Assembly: GCF_015910535.1 (NCBI RefSeq)
Contig: NZ_JACBJG010000003.1
Coordinates: 372,001 to 436,000, forward strand
Reading direction: 5' to 3'
Length of the DNA: 64,000 nucleotides
Origin: Saccharomonospora sp. NB11
Lineage (GTDB): Bacteria; Actinomycetota; Actinomycetes; Mycobacteriales; Pseudonocardiaceae
Below are positions 35,041-43,800 of this stretch, piece by piece (within the stretch, counting starts at the first letter, position 1; each line of letters opens with the position of its first letter). A program made the translations under genes and the position numbers. Under the pieces are notes generated by a model that did not search any database, was not told where the DNA came from, and saw only the letters and a list, made by a program, of their open reading frames with translations.

Positions 35041-37341
35041 GTGGCAGCACCTCACGTGGAAACCCCCGCCGTCGACACCACCGCACTCGCCGAGCAGACC
35101 CCGGAGCAGGCCCAGCCTTACGTGGAGCTGGGGTTGGCCGACGACGAGTACGCGCGTATCCGCGAGATCCTCGGGCGCAGGCCCACGGACGCGGAACTCG
35201 CCATGTACTCCGTGATGTGGAGCGAACACTGCTCCTACAAGTCGTCCAAGAAGCACCTGGCCTACTTCGGCGAGACCACGACCCCGGAGATGCGCGAGAA
35301 GATGCTCGCGGGCATCGGTGAGAACGCGGGCGTGGTCGACATCGGTGACGGCTGGGCCGTCACGTTCAAGGTGGAGAGCCACAACCATCCGTCCTATGTG
35401 GAGCCGTACCAGGGTGCGGCCACCGGCGTGGGTGGCATCGTGCGCGACATCCTCGCGATGGGCGCGCGGCCACTCGCGGTGGCCGACCCGCTGCGCTTCG
35501 GGCCCGCGGACGCTCCCGACACGCGTCGGGTGCTGCCGGGGGTGGTCGCGGGCATCGCCGGGTACGGCAACTGCCTCGGCCTGCCCAACATCGGCGGCGA
35601 GGTCGTGTTCGACTCCAGCTACGCCGGAAACCCCCTGGTCAACGCTCTGTGCGTCGGTGCGATGCGGGTCGAGGACCTGCATCTGGCCCACGCCTCCGGA
35701 ACGGGCAACAAGGTCATCCTCTTCGGGGCGCGCACGGGCCTCGACGGCATCGGCGGCGTGTCCGTGCTCGCCAGTGACAGCTTTTCCGGTGACGAGAACT
35801 CCGGTGGCCGCAAGAAGCTGCCGAGCGTGCAGGTGGGCGACCCCTTCATGGAGAAGGTCCTCATCGAGTGCTCGCTGGAGCTGTTCGCGAAGAAGCTCGT
35901 CGTGGGCATCCAGGACCTCGGCGGCGCGGGGCTCGCGTGCGCCACGTCGGAGCTGGCGGCGGCCGGTGACGGCGGCATGCACATCGACCTCGACCGCGTC
36001 CCGCTGCGGGCGGAGGGGATGACCCCCGCCGAGATCCTGTCCAGCGAGTCGCAGGAGCGCATGTGCGCGGTCGTCCGGCCGTCCGATGTGGACGCCTTCA
36101 TGGAGGTGTGCCGCAAGTGGGACGTCACCGCCACCGTCATCGGTGAGGTGACCGACGGCGAGCGACTCGTCATCGACTGGCATGGTCAGACCGTGGTCGA
36201 CGTGCCGCCGCGCACGGTGGCGCACCAGGGTCCGGTCTACGATCGCCCGTACGCGCGCCCCGCCGAGCAGGACGCGTTGCAGGCCGACACGCCCGACTCC
36301 CTCCCCCGCCCGTCCACGCCGGACGAGCTGCGGGAGACGCTGCTGCGCCTGATCTCCTCGCCGAACCTCGCGTCGAAGGAATGGGTCACGCAGCAGTACG
36401 ACCGCTACGTGCGCGGCAACACGGTGTTGGCGCAGCCCGCCGACTCCGGCATGGTCCGGATCGACGAGTCCACCGGTCGCGGCGTCGCCGTCGCCACCGA
36501 CTGCAACAGCCGCTACGTCTACCTCGACCCCTACGCGGGGACGCAGCTCGCGCTCGCCGAGGCGTACCGCAACGTCGCCACGAGCGGTGCGATGCCGGTC
36601 GCGGTGACCAACTGCCTGAACTTCGGCTCGCCCCGCGACCCGGGTGTCATGTGGCAGTTCGAGCGGGCCGTCCACGGTCTCGCCGACGGGTGTGCCGAGC
36701 TGGGTGTTCCGGTCACCGGCGGCAACGTCAGCTTCTACAACCAGACCGGCGACCAGGCGATCCTGCCGACTCCGGTGGTCGGTGTGCTCGGGGTGATCGA
36801 CGACGTCAGCCGTCGCATCCCCACCGGCATCGGGGCGGAGGCGGGCGAGAGCCTGCTGCTGCTCGGTGAGACCCACGACGAGTTCGGCGGGTCGGCGTGG
36901 GCGCAGGTCGTGCACGGTCACCTCGGCGGGTTGCCGCCGAAGGTCGATTTGGAGCGCGAGCGGCTGCTGGCCGAGATCCTCGTGGCGGGCTCCCGCGACG
37001 GCATGATCTCGGCGGCGCACGACGTCTCCGACGGCGGCCTGGCCCAGACCATCGTCGAGATGGCGTTGATCGGGCAGTGCGGGGCGCGCATCGTCCTGGA
37101 CCCGGACGCCGACCCGTTCGTGCAGCTCTTCTCCGAGTCGGCGGGCCGCGTGCTCGTGGCCGTGCCGAGGACGGAGGAGTTGCGCTTCACCGAGATGTGC
37201 TCGGCCCGCGGTCTGCCGTGGCGCAAGACCGGCGTGGTCGACCCCGAGGCCGACGCCGTGCACATCCAGGACGTGGCCGAGTTCGGCCTCGACGAGCTGC
37301 GCGAGGCCTGGGAGGGCACGCTGCCCACGCTGTTCGGCTGA
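35041..37341 (+). CDS. purL: Phosphoribosylformylglycinamidine synthase subunit PurL
   Basis: PurL uses ATP and ammonia to turn FGAR into FGAM. At 766 residues it is the small (Gram-positive/actinobacterial) form that needs PurS and PurQ. Motifs are [15 protein letters not shown] near 60, KVESHNHPS near 110 (catalytic His), [13 protein letters not shown] near 122, [16 protein letters not shown] near 300 and the second half with NVSFYNQT near 560 and [13 protein letters not shown] near 655. TAGTCT at 35029-35034 is exactly 6 nt before the GTG, so purL probably also has its own leaderless transcript despite lying 26 bp after purQ. Confidence 0.96.
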   Translation: MAAPHVETPAVDTTALAEQTPEQAQPYVELGLADDEYARIREILGRRPTDAELAMYSVMWSEHCSYKSSKKHLAYFGETTTPEMREKMLAGIGENAGVVDIGDGWAVTFKVESHNHPSYVEPYQGAATGVGGIVRDILAMGARPLAVADPLRFGPADAPDTRRVLPGVVAGIAGYGNCLGLPNIGGEVVFDSSYAGNPLVNALCVGAMRVEDLHLAHASGTGNKVILFGARTGLDGIGGVSVLASDSFSGDENSGGRKKLPSVQVGDPFMEKVLIECSLELFAKKLVVGIQDLGGAGLACATSELAAAGDGGMHIDLDRVPLRAEGMTPAEILSSESQERMCAVVRPSDVDAFMEVCRKWDVTATVIGEVTDGERLVIDWHGQTVVDVPPRTVAHQGPVYDRPYARPAEQDALQADTPDSLPRPSTPDELRETLLRLISSPNLASKEWVTQQYDRYVRGNTVLAQPADSGMVRIDESTGRGVAVATDCNSRYVYLDPYAGTQLALAEAYRNVATSGAMPVAVTNCLNFGSPRDPGVMWQFERAVHGLADGCAELGVPVTGGNVSFYNQTGDQAILPTPVVGVLGVIDDVSRRIPTGIGAEAGESLLLLGETHDEFGGSAWAQVVHGHLGGLPPKVDLERERLLAEILVAGSRDGMISAAHDVSDGGLAQTIVEMALIGQCGARIVLDPDADPFVQLFSESAGRVLVAVPRTEELRFTEMCSARGLPWRKTGVVDPEADAVHIQDVAEFGLDELREAWEGTLPTLFG

Positions 37342-37357
37342 CGCGCTGGATGTTCGA

Positions 37358-37389
37358 GGGGCCGTGGGCTTGATGTCGTCCACGGCCCC
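37358..37389. terminator. Terminator between purL and the convergent secreted protein gene
   Basis: GGGGCCGTGG (37358-37367) and CCACGGCCCC (37380-37389) form a perfect 10-bp stem with a 12-nt loop. A second small palindrome ACTCGTGACGAGT follows near 37418. Confidence 0.75.
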
Positions 37390-37434
37390 GGGTGTCGATG
37401 GACTCCTGCACTACTCAACTCGTGACGAGTCCGA

Positions 37435-38424
37435 TCAGTGGATATAGGCGCCGAGGATGCAGAATCCGCCTTCCTCGTCGAAGTGTTGTGCCAGGACGAA
37501 GAGTGTCTCCTCCGAGTGTGTGAAGTCGGCGCGTGCGGTATAGGAATCGAGGTCCGCGTTCTCCATGGTGAAGCTGCCGTCCAAGGCAGCGGCTTCCTGA
37601 ACCGCTTGCGCCGCCCCCTCCCGAGGCTCGCTGCACATCATGCCGCTCAGTGCCGCGGAGTCACTCTCGTCGAGAGCGTCGTTGACCTGCTTCATGAACT
37701 CGTCGCTGCTGATTCCGTCCGGCCCCGCGCCTTCGATGTTCGAGACGTCCGGTGTGAAACCGCCGATGCAGGTTCTCGCTCCGTTGTCGAGTTCGAGCAC
37801 CGTGATGATGCCCTTGACGGGCGTACTGTTGAGTGTGCCCGACAATTGGACTACATACGCATTCCAGCCGTTACCCGGGTTCTTGAGGGGTTCGCCAATC
37901 ACAGAATATCGAGCTGAGCCGGTGATGGCGGATTGAACTGGTCCTTCGGCGTCAGTTCTGATCTCGTCGCAGATTAAGCCCATGGCGGTCTCCGTATCCT
38001 TTCCGACAACGGCATCCACGAATCGAGTAGCGAACGACGACGGGTCCGTTGTCGATGCCTGGCTGGTCTCGGTCGTACCAGCCACACCGTCTCCCGGCGG
38101 CACGGGCTGTCCAGTCGCGACCGCGTTCTGGGCAACGACCGGGTCTCGCTGCTCGACGAGGAAGCCAGGGGTGAGGAAGCCGGTGACGAGGAACGCGACG
38201 AGAGCGACGGCGGTGATGCCGATACCGACGATGAGGCCTGCCTTGCGCGGCTTCTTCGATGGTGGCTCGAAACCGCCCTGCTGACCGGGGCCCGGCCACG
38301 GATTGCCGTACTGGTGCTGGTGGATCTGGTTCGGGAGCCCCGCACCGTCTGCGGGTTGCCTCGGGAACGGACCGTGGGGTTGATCGGGGGACGGCTGCCA
38401 GGCCGGTTGGGGCGGAAACGTCAT
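37435..38424 (-). CDS. Membrane-anchored protein with two DUF4878-like modules (paralogue 1)
   Basis: The 329-residue protein has a Pro/Gln-rich cytoplasmic N-terminus (1-65), one membrane helix (about 68-90) and an extracellular part with two repeats of about 100 residues. Each repeat begins with a helix (FVDAVVGKDTETAMGLICDEI; FMKQVNDALDESDSAALSGMMCSEP) and ends with a Cys-bearing strand (ARTCIGGF; GFCILGAY), so one disulfide per module is likely. The fold looks like the SnoaL/DUF4878 lipoprotein type; role unknown. AAGGAGG 6 nt before the ATG 38424 sets the start. A paralogue follows upstream. Confidence 0.8.
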   Translation of the reverse strand: MTFPPQPAWQPSPDQPHGPFPRQPADGAGLPNQIHQHQYGNPWPGPGQQGGFEPPSKKPRKAGLIVGIGITAVALVAFLVTGFLTPGFLVEQRDPVVAQNAVATGQPVPPGDGVAGTTETSQASTTDPSSFATRFVDAVVGKDTETAMGLICDEIRTDAEGPVQSAITGSARYSVIGEPLKNPGNGWNAYVVQLSGTLNSTPVKGIITVLELDNGARTCIGGFTPDVSNIEGAGPDGISSDEFMKQVNDALDESDSAALSGMMCSEPREGAAQAVQEAAALDGSFTMENADLDSYTARADFTHSEETLFVLAQHFDEEGGFCILGAYIH

Positions 38425-38611
38425 CAACTTCCTCCTTGATGAGGCGCTTCGGTGGTACGTATCGGTACTCGCGGCGCGAGCGACCGCAAAAGCACTGGTG
38501 TTCTCCGGTCGACGCCTGACCAGAGGCCAGAATCGCATGTCGGAGACTGCCCCAGGTGGAACTCATCGAAGTTCGAGGCGAGTCACAATCGCGGAAGCCC
38601 GAGCGAATACG

Positions 38612-38656
38612 ACAAGGCCCCGGGACCCGACGTGCTGTCGGTACCCAGGGCCTTGT
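38612..38656 (-). terminator. Long hairpin after paralogue 2
   Basis: ACAAGGCCCCGGG (38612-38624) pairs with CCCAGGGCCTTGT (38644-38656) with one mismatch, and CCGAC/GTCGG closes the inside. It separates the two tandem paralogues. Confidence 0.75.
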
Positions 38657-38686
38657 TCGTGTGCGGAATCGACCTCGTCGTGTTCG

Positions 38687-39742
38687 TCAGTAGCCCGCAG
38701 CGCTGAAGATGCAGTACGTGCCCGTGGTGTTCTCGGCGGACATGATGAGCCCGCCCGTGTCCGACGTCATCGTCGCGGTGAAGCCCTCGGCGCCGCCGCC
38801 GAAGTCGATGAGCTCCACCTCCTCGATCTTGAGGGTCTCGCTGCTGGAGGCCTTCGTCTTGAGGTCTTCCAGCGCGTCCTCCCAGCCCTCGCACACCATG
38901 CCGGGCAGGGCGGCGCTGTCACCCTTGTCCAGGGTCGACATGACCTTGTCGAGGAACTGCTGGCCCTCGCTGCTCAGGTCCGACGGGCTGCCGCTGCCCG
39001 TGGAGCCGGTGTCGCCGGTCGAACCGGTGTCTCCCGTGGAGCCCGTGTCGCCGGGTGCGGGCGCCCCGATGTCACCGCCGGCGCCGGAGGTGTCGATCTG
39101 GACGTCCTGCCAGCACCACCCGTTGCCCGAGTCCTTCAGCAGAGCGGCGACCTTGTACTCGCCCGCCGTGCCGAGAACGGCCGCCTGGTCCCCCTGCACC
39201 TGCGGCTCACCGGTCATCTGAACCTGGCCGAGTGAGCCCGCCATCCCGACGGCCTCGTTCACCATCTCGGTCGCGTCCGCACAGAGCAGGTTCTGCAGCG
39301 TGGCGCTGTCACCCGAGGTCAGCGCGTCGGCGATCTGCTGGGCGAGAGCACCGGGACCGCCGTCCCCGCCCTGCTGGCCTCCCGCGCTCGTTCCCGAGTC
39401 GCCGGACGTGCTCTCACTGTCGTCGTCGTCGCTCAGGAGGAAGCCGGGAACGACGAATGCGGTGATGACGAACGCCACCACGGCGACCACCGCGATGCCG
39501 ATACCGACCCACAGGCCGGTCTTGCTCTTCTTCGGCTCCTGCGGTGGGAAGCCGCCCATCTGGCCGTACTGGTTCGGGTCCATCGGGCCGTACTGGGCCT
39601 GCTGCGGATAGCCGGGCATGCCCGGGTACTGGCCGCCCTGCTGCGGAAAACCGCCGGAGGGCGGCCCTGGCACCGGCCCTGGCTGACCGTACGGTGACTG
39701 TCCGGGCTGTCCGGGCTGACCGGGTTGGGGTGGATAGGTCAT
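38687..39742 (-). CDS. Membrane-anchored protein with two DUF4878-like modules (paralogue 2)
   Basis: At 351 residues this is a longer copy of the gene next to it: Pro/Gln/Gly-rich cytoplasmic start to about 78 (many GYPQQ-like steps), a membrane helix near 82-105, an acidic Ser/Gly linker, module one (LAQQIADALTSGDSATLQNLLCADAT to GWCWQDVQI), a GDTGSTG-type threefold repeat linker and module two (FLDKVMSTLDKGDSAALPGMVCEGWE to TYCIFSAAGY). The same Cys pairs are kept. GGGAAGG lies 10 nt before the ATG 39742. Function unknown; wall-facing binding is the best guess. Confidence 0.8.
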   Translation of the reverse strand: MTYPPQPGQPGQPGQSPYGQPGPVPGPPSGGFPQQGGQYPGMPGYPQQAQYGPMDPNQYGQMGGFPPQEPKKSKTGLWVGIGIAVVAVVAFVITAFVVPGFLLSDDDDSESTSGDSGTSAGGQQGGDGGPGALAQQIADALTSGDSATLQNLLCADATEMVNEAVGMAGSLGQVQMTGEPQVQGDQAAVLGTAGEYKVAALLKDSGNGWCWQDVQIDTSGAGGDIGAPAPGDTGSTGDTGSTGDTGSTGSGSPSDLSSEGQQFLDKVMSTLDKGDSAALPGMVCEGWEDALEDLKTKASSSETLKIEEVELIDFGGGAEGFTATMTSDTGGLIMSAENTTGTYCIFSAAGY

Positions 39743-39984
39743 GACTGCTGTGCCTTCCCTCAGCTGCGCTCCCCCGTGAAGCGCGTCGTGGATCTCCCTC
39801 AGACGCCGCGGCCCGATCCTTCGGTTCCCCCGGGCGCGCGTCGGTGTGAGCGCATTCTGCCTGCATGCACGTGCCCCGGAGGTGCGGGGGCGTGTCCGGA
39901 CACACACCGGTGTCACCGGGTGACGAGGCGATGATTCACCGTGACGAGAAGGCGGACAACGCAGCAGTTATGGGACTGTCACGA

Positions 39985-40024
39985 CAGAGGGCTCCCACCG
40001 GTGAGACCGAGTGGAAGCCCTCTG
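39985..40024 (-). terminator. Terminator downstream of the GH25 gene
   Basis: CAGAGGGCT and AGCCCTCTG (39985-39993, 40016-40024) with an inner CCAC/GTGG make a 13-pair stem with one internal mismatch, 83 bp past the stop on the minus strand. Confidence 0.6.
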
Positions 40025-40050
40025 CGTGGGACTGTTCAGTTATGTCCACA

Positions 40051-40100
40051 GTGTCCGAACTTGCCCGGACTTGCCCGGACTCGTCCGAACTCGTCGGGGT
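40051..40100. repeat. 10-bp-period tandem repeat
   Basis: Five successive 10-mers: gtgtccgaac, ttgcccggac, ttgcccggac, tcgtccgaac, tcgtcggggt. The common core is CCGrAC at one helical turn spacing. It sits 7 bp beyond the lysozyme stop. Confidence 0.7.
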
Positions 40101-40106
40101 GGAACG

Positions 40107-40970
40107 TCAGCCGTTGGCCAGCGCCTGCAGCCGGTCGTACGCGCCGTTGAACGAGTTCTGGTCGATCGGGTCGGACGAGTACTGCCAGATGGTGTGGTAG
40201 CCCCAGTTGTACGGCAGCTCACCCACCGACGACGCGTACCGCGCCACCCAGAGCGGGACGGTGCCGGAGAAGTCGCCCGCCGTGCCGACACACTGGTTCC
40301 ACCAGCTCGTCGACGTGTAGATCACCGGCCAGCGGCCGGTGCGGGCGTAGTAGGTGTCGTGGAAGTCCTTCACCCACGCCGCCATCTGCGCCTGCGTCTT
40401 GCCGTAGCAGGTCGCGCCGTACGGGTTGTACTCCATGTCCAGGGCGCCGGGCAGCGTCTTGCCGTCACGCGACCAGCCGCCGCCGTTGTCGACGAAGAAG
40501 TTCGCCTGCGCCGCGCCGGACGAGACGTCCGGACGCGCGAAGTGGTACGCGCCGCGAATCATTCCCACGTTGTAGGAACCGTTGTACTGCTGCGCGAAGT
40601 AGGGATTCTTGTAGTTCGTTCCCTCGGTCGCCTTGACATAGGCGAATTTCTTGCCCTGATTCCACCAGTACGCCCAGTCGACGTTTCCTTGCCAACTGCT
40701 GACGTCGATACCGGGGACAGTGGCGTAGGCCTGCATCCCGTCGGAGTTCAGGCCCTGCGGTTCCAGGGCGCGCTTCTTTGTGAACGAGGTCGAGTGGTCG
40801 CCCTCGTGCTTCCTGATCTGCGAACCCATGGCGTGATCGACCTGGTTCTGGCCGGTCGCGCTGGTGTCGACGTCGGCCGCCGCGGGGGTCAGTGCGCCGA
40901 GCAGGAGCGCGCTGACGGACGCGGCGACGGTGGCGGCTGCTATCCGCCACCTTCTCCATCCGATGCCCAT
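40107..40970 (-). CDS. Secreted GH25 lysozyme (1,4-beta-N-acetylmuramidase)
   Basis: The 287-residue muramidase has a signal peptide (basic start, hydrophobic helix, PAAADVD cleavage region) and a glycoside hydrolase family 25 domain from about 85: PGIDVSSWQGNVDWAYWWNQGKKFAYVKATEG (first catalytic Asp), NVGMIRGAYHFARP, GALDMEYNPYG (catalytic Asp-x-Glu) and VIYTSTSWWN. It cleaves the peptidoglycan glycan. AAAGGA stands 8 nt before the ATG. Its leader carries an inverted repeat; a T7SS-associated gene lies upstream. Confidence 0.93.
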   Translation of the reverse strand: MGIGWRRWRIAAATVAASVSALLLGALTPAAADVDTSATGQNQVDHAMGSQIRKHEGDHSTSFTKKRALEPQGLNSDGMQAYATVPGIDVSSWQGNVDWAYWWNQGKKFAYVKATEGTNYKNPYFAQQYNGSYNVGMIRGAYHFARPDVSSGAAQANFFVDNGGGWSRDGKTLPGALDMEYNPYGATCYGKTQAQMAAWVKDFHDTYYARTGRWPVIYTSTSWWNQCVGTAGDFSGTVPLWVARYASSVGELPYNWGYHTIWQYSSDPIDQNSFNGAYDRLQALANG

Positions 40971-41190
40971 CGGAGATGTCCTTTCATCAACTATGCCCTC
41001 GCGCCGAACCGTTCACTGAAGGTGTCGGTTCGGCGGTCGATTGTGAGCACAGCGCGCCCGGGATGTCACTAGTTGACGTGAAGACTTTAGGCCGAGTGGG
41101 TAATTTTTATGCCCGATTCCCGACGAAAGGAGGTGTCATTCCCCGTCGAAAGATGTGGTCCGAGACGGATGTGGCGCGACGGTGTCTCGA
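40971..41190 (-). promoter_or_regulatory. Leader and promoter region of the GH25 gene
   Basis: This 220-bp gap is markedly AT-richer than its surroundings. It has an inverted repeat GCCGAACCG (41003-41011)/CGGTTCGGC (41026-41034), about 33 bp upstream of the start, which could be an operator or an RNA hairpin. No reliable promoter hexamers were assigned. Confidence 0.4.
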
Positions 41191-41217
41191 AACGAAAAAC
41201 GCCGGGTGACTCGGCGT
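41191..41217 (-). terminator. Rho-independent terminator after the T7SS-associated gene
   Basis: Read on the minus strand, ACGCCG-loop-CGGCGT (41199-41217) is followed directly by TTTTTCGTTT. This is the only canonical hairpin-plus-T-tract in the window. Confidence 0.8.
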
Positions 41218-41248
41218 AGTTCGGGCCGGGCGGTCCGGGCGGGGCGTC

Positions 41249-41860
41249 TCAGAGCGGGTACATCCGCGCGTGTTCCAGTTCCTCCGGCGTGACGGTCGCG
41301 GTGATCACGTCGTCGGGGTTCAACGCGAGCGAACACCCGCCGAGGAGATCGACGACGTCCGCGCCCTTGACCTTCCGCGCGTACGGCCAGTCGCGGGGAG
41401 CGAGTGCCTTGGCCGTGTAGGCGGGCACGACCACGTCGCCGTCGAGGTCGTGGAACCCGACCAAGGTGCGCTGTGTCGGGCTGTATGCGTAGACGTACAA
41501 ATCGGCGCCGAGCACCGCGGGTGCGATGTCCTCCTCGGGACGATGCCGCGTGTAGACGAGCTGGAGCAGGTATTCCAGTTCGCTGCTGGGCTCGGGGAAA
41601 CCAAGCGCCTGCGGTGACGGTCGGTACTGATCGTTGAAGTGGAAGTCGTCCACGATCTCGCCGTGGTTGTCGACGGGATAGGCGCCGACGACGGCCCACT
41701 CGGGCACGTTGCCCCTCGGGTCGAACGCCTCGTCGATCACGTAGAGCCAGCTACCGGGGTTCGCCCGCGCGTTCGCCCGCATCTCGGCCGTGATCTCGGG
41801 TTTGCGGACGGCGGCGGACTGTTCGGGCACGAGGCGGTGAGGGTCGTCGCGCTGGGCCAT
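41249..41860 (-). CDS. Type VII secretion system-associated protein
   Basis: The 203-residue soluble protein matches the actinobacterial T7SS-associated family: TAEMRANARANPGSWLYVIDEAFDP, WAVVGAYPVDNHGEIVDDFHFNDQYRPSP, then an SseB-like half with LVGFHDLDGDVVVPAYTAKALAP. These genes are usually near ESX loci; here it stands alone, 22 kb from the ESX substrate operon. GGGGAA precedes the ATG by 4 nt. It is divergent from the SCP2-like gene and shares its short promoter region. Biochemical role unknown. Confidence 0.82.
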   Translation of the reverse strand: MAQRDDPHRLVPEQSAAVRKPEITAEMRANARANPGSWLYVIDEAFDPRGNVPEWAVVGAYPVDNHGEIVDDFHFNDQYRPSPQALGFPEPSSELEYLLQLVYTRHRPEEDIAPAVLGADLYVYAYSPTQRTLVGFHDLDGDVVVPAYTAKALAPRDWPYARKVKGADVVDLLGGCSLALNPDDVITATVTPEELEHARMYPL

Positions 41861-41915
41861 GTGCTTCCCCAGGTGGTGTCCGTGCCGGCTTTCGTTCCCA
41901 CTTTACTGTGATGGC

Positions 41916-42311
41916 ATGCCGTCTTCACGCTTGATTGATCCCGGCGAGTTGCGGGCCGCGTGCGAGCGCGTGCTGCCCTGGCTCGACGGCGGAGACGAAC
42001 CCGCGCGGGCTGAGCTGGCCGCCGCCGTGCGGTCGAGCCTGAAGACACTCGCCGCTGTGGCCCCCGGCCGCAGCGTCGAGGTGCGCGTGCCGCCGTTCGC
42101 GGCCGTGCAGTGCGTCGCCGGTCCCCGGCACACGCGAGGCACCCCGGCCAACGTCGTCGAGACGGACCCGCGCACGTGGCTCGAACTGGCCACGGGGCGT
42201 CTGAAGTGGACCGACGCGGTCGACAGCGGACGCGTCTCGGCGTCCGGAACGCGCGCCGACGTCTCGCAGTGGCTGCCGATCGTGCGGCTGTCCTCCTCGC
42301 GCCCGGAATGA
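41916..42311 (+). CDS. Sterol-carrier-like family protein
   Basis: This 131-residue protein resembles the actinobacterial 'sterol carrier family' proteins: helices RAACERVLPWLDGG and ARAELAAAVRSSLKTLAAVAPGRSVEVRVPPFAAVQC, ending with GTPANVVETDPRTWLELATGRLKWTDAVDSGRVSASGTRAD, the SCP2-like sheet. Such folds bind lipids in the cytoplasm; ligand unknown. TACTGT at 41904-41909 is exactly 6 nt before the ATG, giving a leaderless start. In other actinobacteria such a gene often lies next to purF, 2 kb away here. Confidence 0.85.
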   Translation: MPSSRLIDPGELRAACERVLPWLDGGDEPARAELAAAVRSSLKTLAAVAPGRSVEVRVPPFAAVQCVAGPRHTRGTPANVVETDPRTWLELATGRLKWTDAVDSGRVSASGTRADVSQWLPIVRLSSSRPE

Positions 42312-42453
42312 CCGGGTCGACTCGTCGTGACGCAACTTGACCGTTTCGACGCGGAGAGTAGTTTCCCCAAGATCAGGGGTTTCGCTCGGTTACGATTCAC
42401 CAGCCGCGATCAGCGTCGGCTCTCACGACGAGGAAGGGAACGGACAGCGAACG

Positions 42454-43329
42454 ATGGTTGCGCAGGACGGTGTCGGAGCTGAGGCCACCACTCCGACAAC
42501 TCGTCGGATGATCGTCGGTGCGCAACTTCGTGGGCTGCGGGAACGGGCGGAGATCAGCCGGTCCCAGGCGGGCTATCACATCCGGGCCTCCGATTCGAAG
42601 ATCAGCCGCATGGAGCTGGGGCGTGTCGGCTTCAAGGAACGCGACGTCGCCGACCTGCTGACCCTGTACGGCGTCACGGACGAGAACGAGCGTGAGGTCC
42701 TGCTCCGGATGGCTCGCGAGGCGAACGAGCCGGGCTGGTGGCAGAAGTTCAACGACTACACGCCCAAGTGGTTCGAGCCGTTCCTCGGGCTCGAACAGGC
42801 GGCGTCGCGCATCCAGACCTACGAGCTCCAGTACGTGCCGGGTCTGTTGCAGACCGAGGACTACGCGCGAGCCGTCATCACGCACGGGCTGCCCGAGGTC
42901 GCCGACTCGGCCGCCGAGGCGAGGGTGGAGGTGCGGATGCGGCGGCAGCGACTGCTGCTGCGCGCCAACCCGCCGAAGCTGTGGGCCGTGGTGGACGAGT
43001 CGGTGATTCGTCGGCCGCTGGGTGGCCGCGCGGTGCATCGCGCGCAGCTCGAACGGCTGCTCGACGCTACGACGCTGCCGAACGTCACGGTGCAGGTCGT
43101 GCCCTACAGCCGCAGCGGCTACGCGGCGGAGAGTCCCTTCACGTTGCTGCGTTTCGCCCAGCCCGAACTGCCGAACATCGGCTACGTCGACCACATCGCC
43201 GGCGGGATCTACCTGGAGAAGCCGGACGAGATCGAGTTGATCGGGCGCGCGCTCGACCGGCTCGCCGTGGACGCGGAGACGCCGGAGCGTTCCCGCAAGC
43301 TGATCGCGGAGATCTTGGCGGAGAGCTGA
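42454..43329 (+). CDS. XRE-family regulator with DUF5753 domain
   Basis: The 291-residue regulator has an N-terminal helix-turn-helix (GAQLRGLRERAEISRSQAGYHIRASDSKISRMELGRVGF) and a DUF5753 C-terminal domain (QTYELQYVPGLLQTEDYARAVI, then RRQRLLL and VVPYSRSGYAAESPFTLLRF). It is of the WhiJ/BldB-associated class that pairs with DUF397 proteins, and a DUF397 gene follows. TACGAT at 42391-42396 may be its -10. Such pairs often regulate antibiotic production or development in streptomycetes. Confidence 0.92.
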   Translation: MVAQDGVGAEATTPTTRRMIVGAQLRGLRERAEISRSQAGYHIRASDSKISRMELGRVGFKERDVADLLTLYGVTDENEREVLLRMAREANEPGWWQKFNDYTPKWFEPFLGLEQAASRIQTYELQYVPGLLQTEDYARAVITHGLPEVADSAAEARVEVRMRRQRLLLRANPPKLWAVVDESVIRRPLGGRAVHRAQLERLLDATTLPNVTVQVVPYSRSGYAAESPFTLLRFAQPELPNIGYVDHIAGGIYLEKPDEIELIGRALDRLAVDAETPERSRKLIAEILAES

Positions 43330-43415
43330 GCCCGGTTCCCCTGACGCACTGACCAGCGCTATAGGTTGCTCATTGTGGCCCCCATCACCATGTGATTAAT
43401 CCCGCGCGCTTGCTG

Positions 43416-43481
43416 CTGCACGTGCATTCGCCTGTGCGCGCGGCGGTGCTACTCTTCGCGCACAATCGAATGCACGTGCAG
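43416..43481. promoter_or_regulatory. Nested perfect inverted repeat before the DUF397 gene
   Basis: The 15-bp arms CTGCACGTGCATTCG (43416-43430) and CGAATGCACGTGCAG (43467-43481) are exact inverses. Inside, TGTGCGCG (43433-43440) and CGCGCACA (43457-43464) form a second 8-bp stem. The structure lies 40 bp before the DUF397 start and 86 bp after the XRE gene. Confidence 0.75.
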
Positions 43482-43521
43482 ATGCATCCTCCGAAGGTTG
43501 TCGGTCGGGAAGGTGAGGATC

Positions 43522-43800
43522 ATGGCGAAGGCGATCGGTCACGGTGTCGCGAGCGCTGCGAACACGGCGAGTACCACGGCTGCGGTGCCCGCGGACAGTC
43601 TCCCGGAGGCGACCTGGCGCAAGAGTTCCTACAGCGGCGCCATGGGCAACTGCGTGGAGGTCGCCCGCCTGGCCTCCGGTGACGTGGCCGTCCGCAACTC
43701 GCGTGACCCGCACGGTCCCGCCCTCGTCTACACGCGAGCCGAGATCGCCGCGTTCCTCGCGGGCGCCAAGGACGGTGAGTTCGATGACCTTGCTGTCTGA
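43522..43800 (+). CDS. DUF397 domain protein
   Basis: A 92-residue protein with the DUF397 signature WRKSSYSGAMGNCVEVA, then VAVRNSRDPHGPALVYTRAEIAAFLAGAKDGEFD. DUF397 proteins are small partners, probably antagonists, of XRE-DUF5753 regulators such as the one just upstream. AAGGTGAGG 3-9 nt before the ATG 43522 makes it the start. The next gene overlaps it by 17 bp. Confidence 0.92.
   Translation: MAKAIGHGVASAANTASTTAAVPADSLPEATWRKSSYSGAMGNCVEVARLASGDVAVRNSRDPHGPALVYTRAEIAAFLAGAKDGEFDDLAV

Larger units (their letters stand above)
39743..40106. other. 364-bp gene-less stretch with hairpin and short repeats
   Basis: This gap lies between the start of paralogue 2 and the end of the lysozyme gene. 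It contains the promoter side of paralogue 2, the lysozyme terminator at 39985-40024 and a 10-bp-period repeat at 40051-40100. I see no convincing reading frame. Confidence 0.6.

Noticed and set aside
34828-37383. 851-codon open frame on the minus strand over purL
   Set aside because: It is the antisense shadow of purL: high GC third positions keep opposite frames open. No domain, no ribosome site.
40976-41209. 77-codon frame upstream of the lysozyme gene
   Set aside because: It overlaps the leader, inverted repeat and a T-tract terminator of the opposite strand; no ribosome site.
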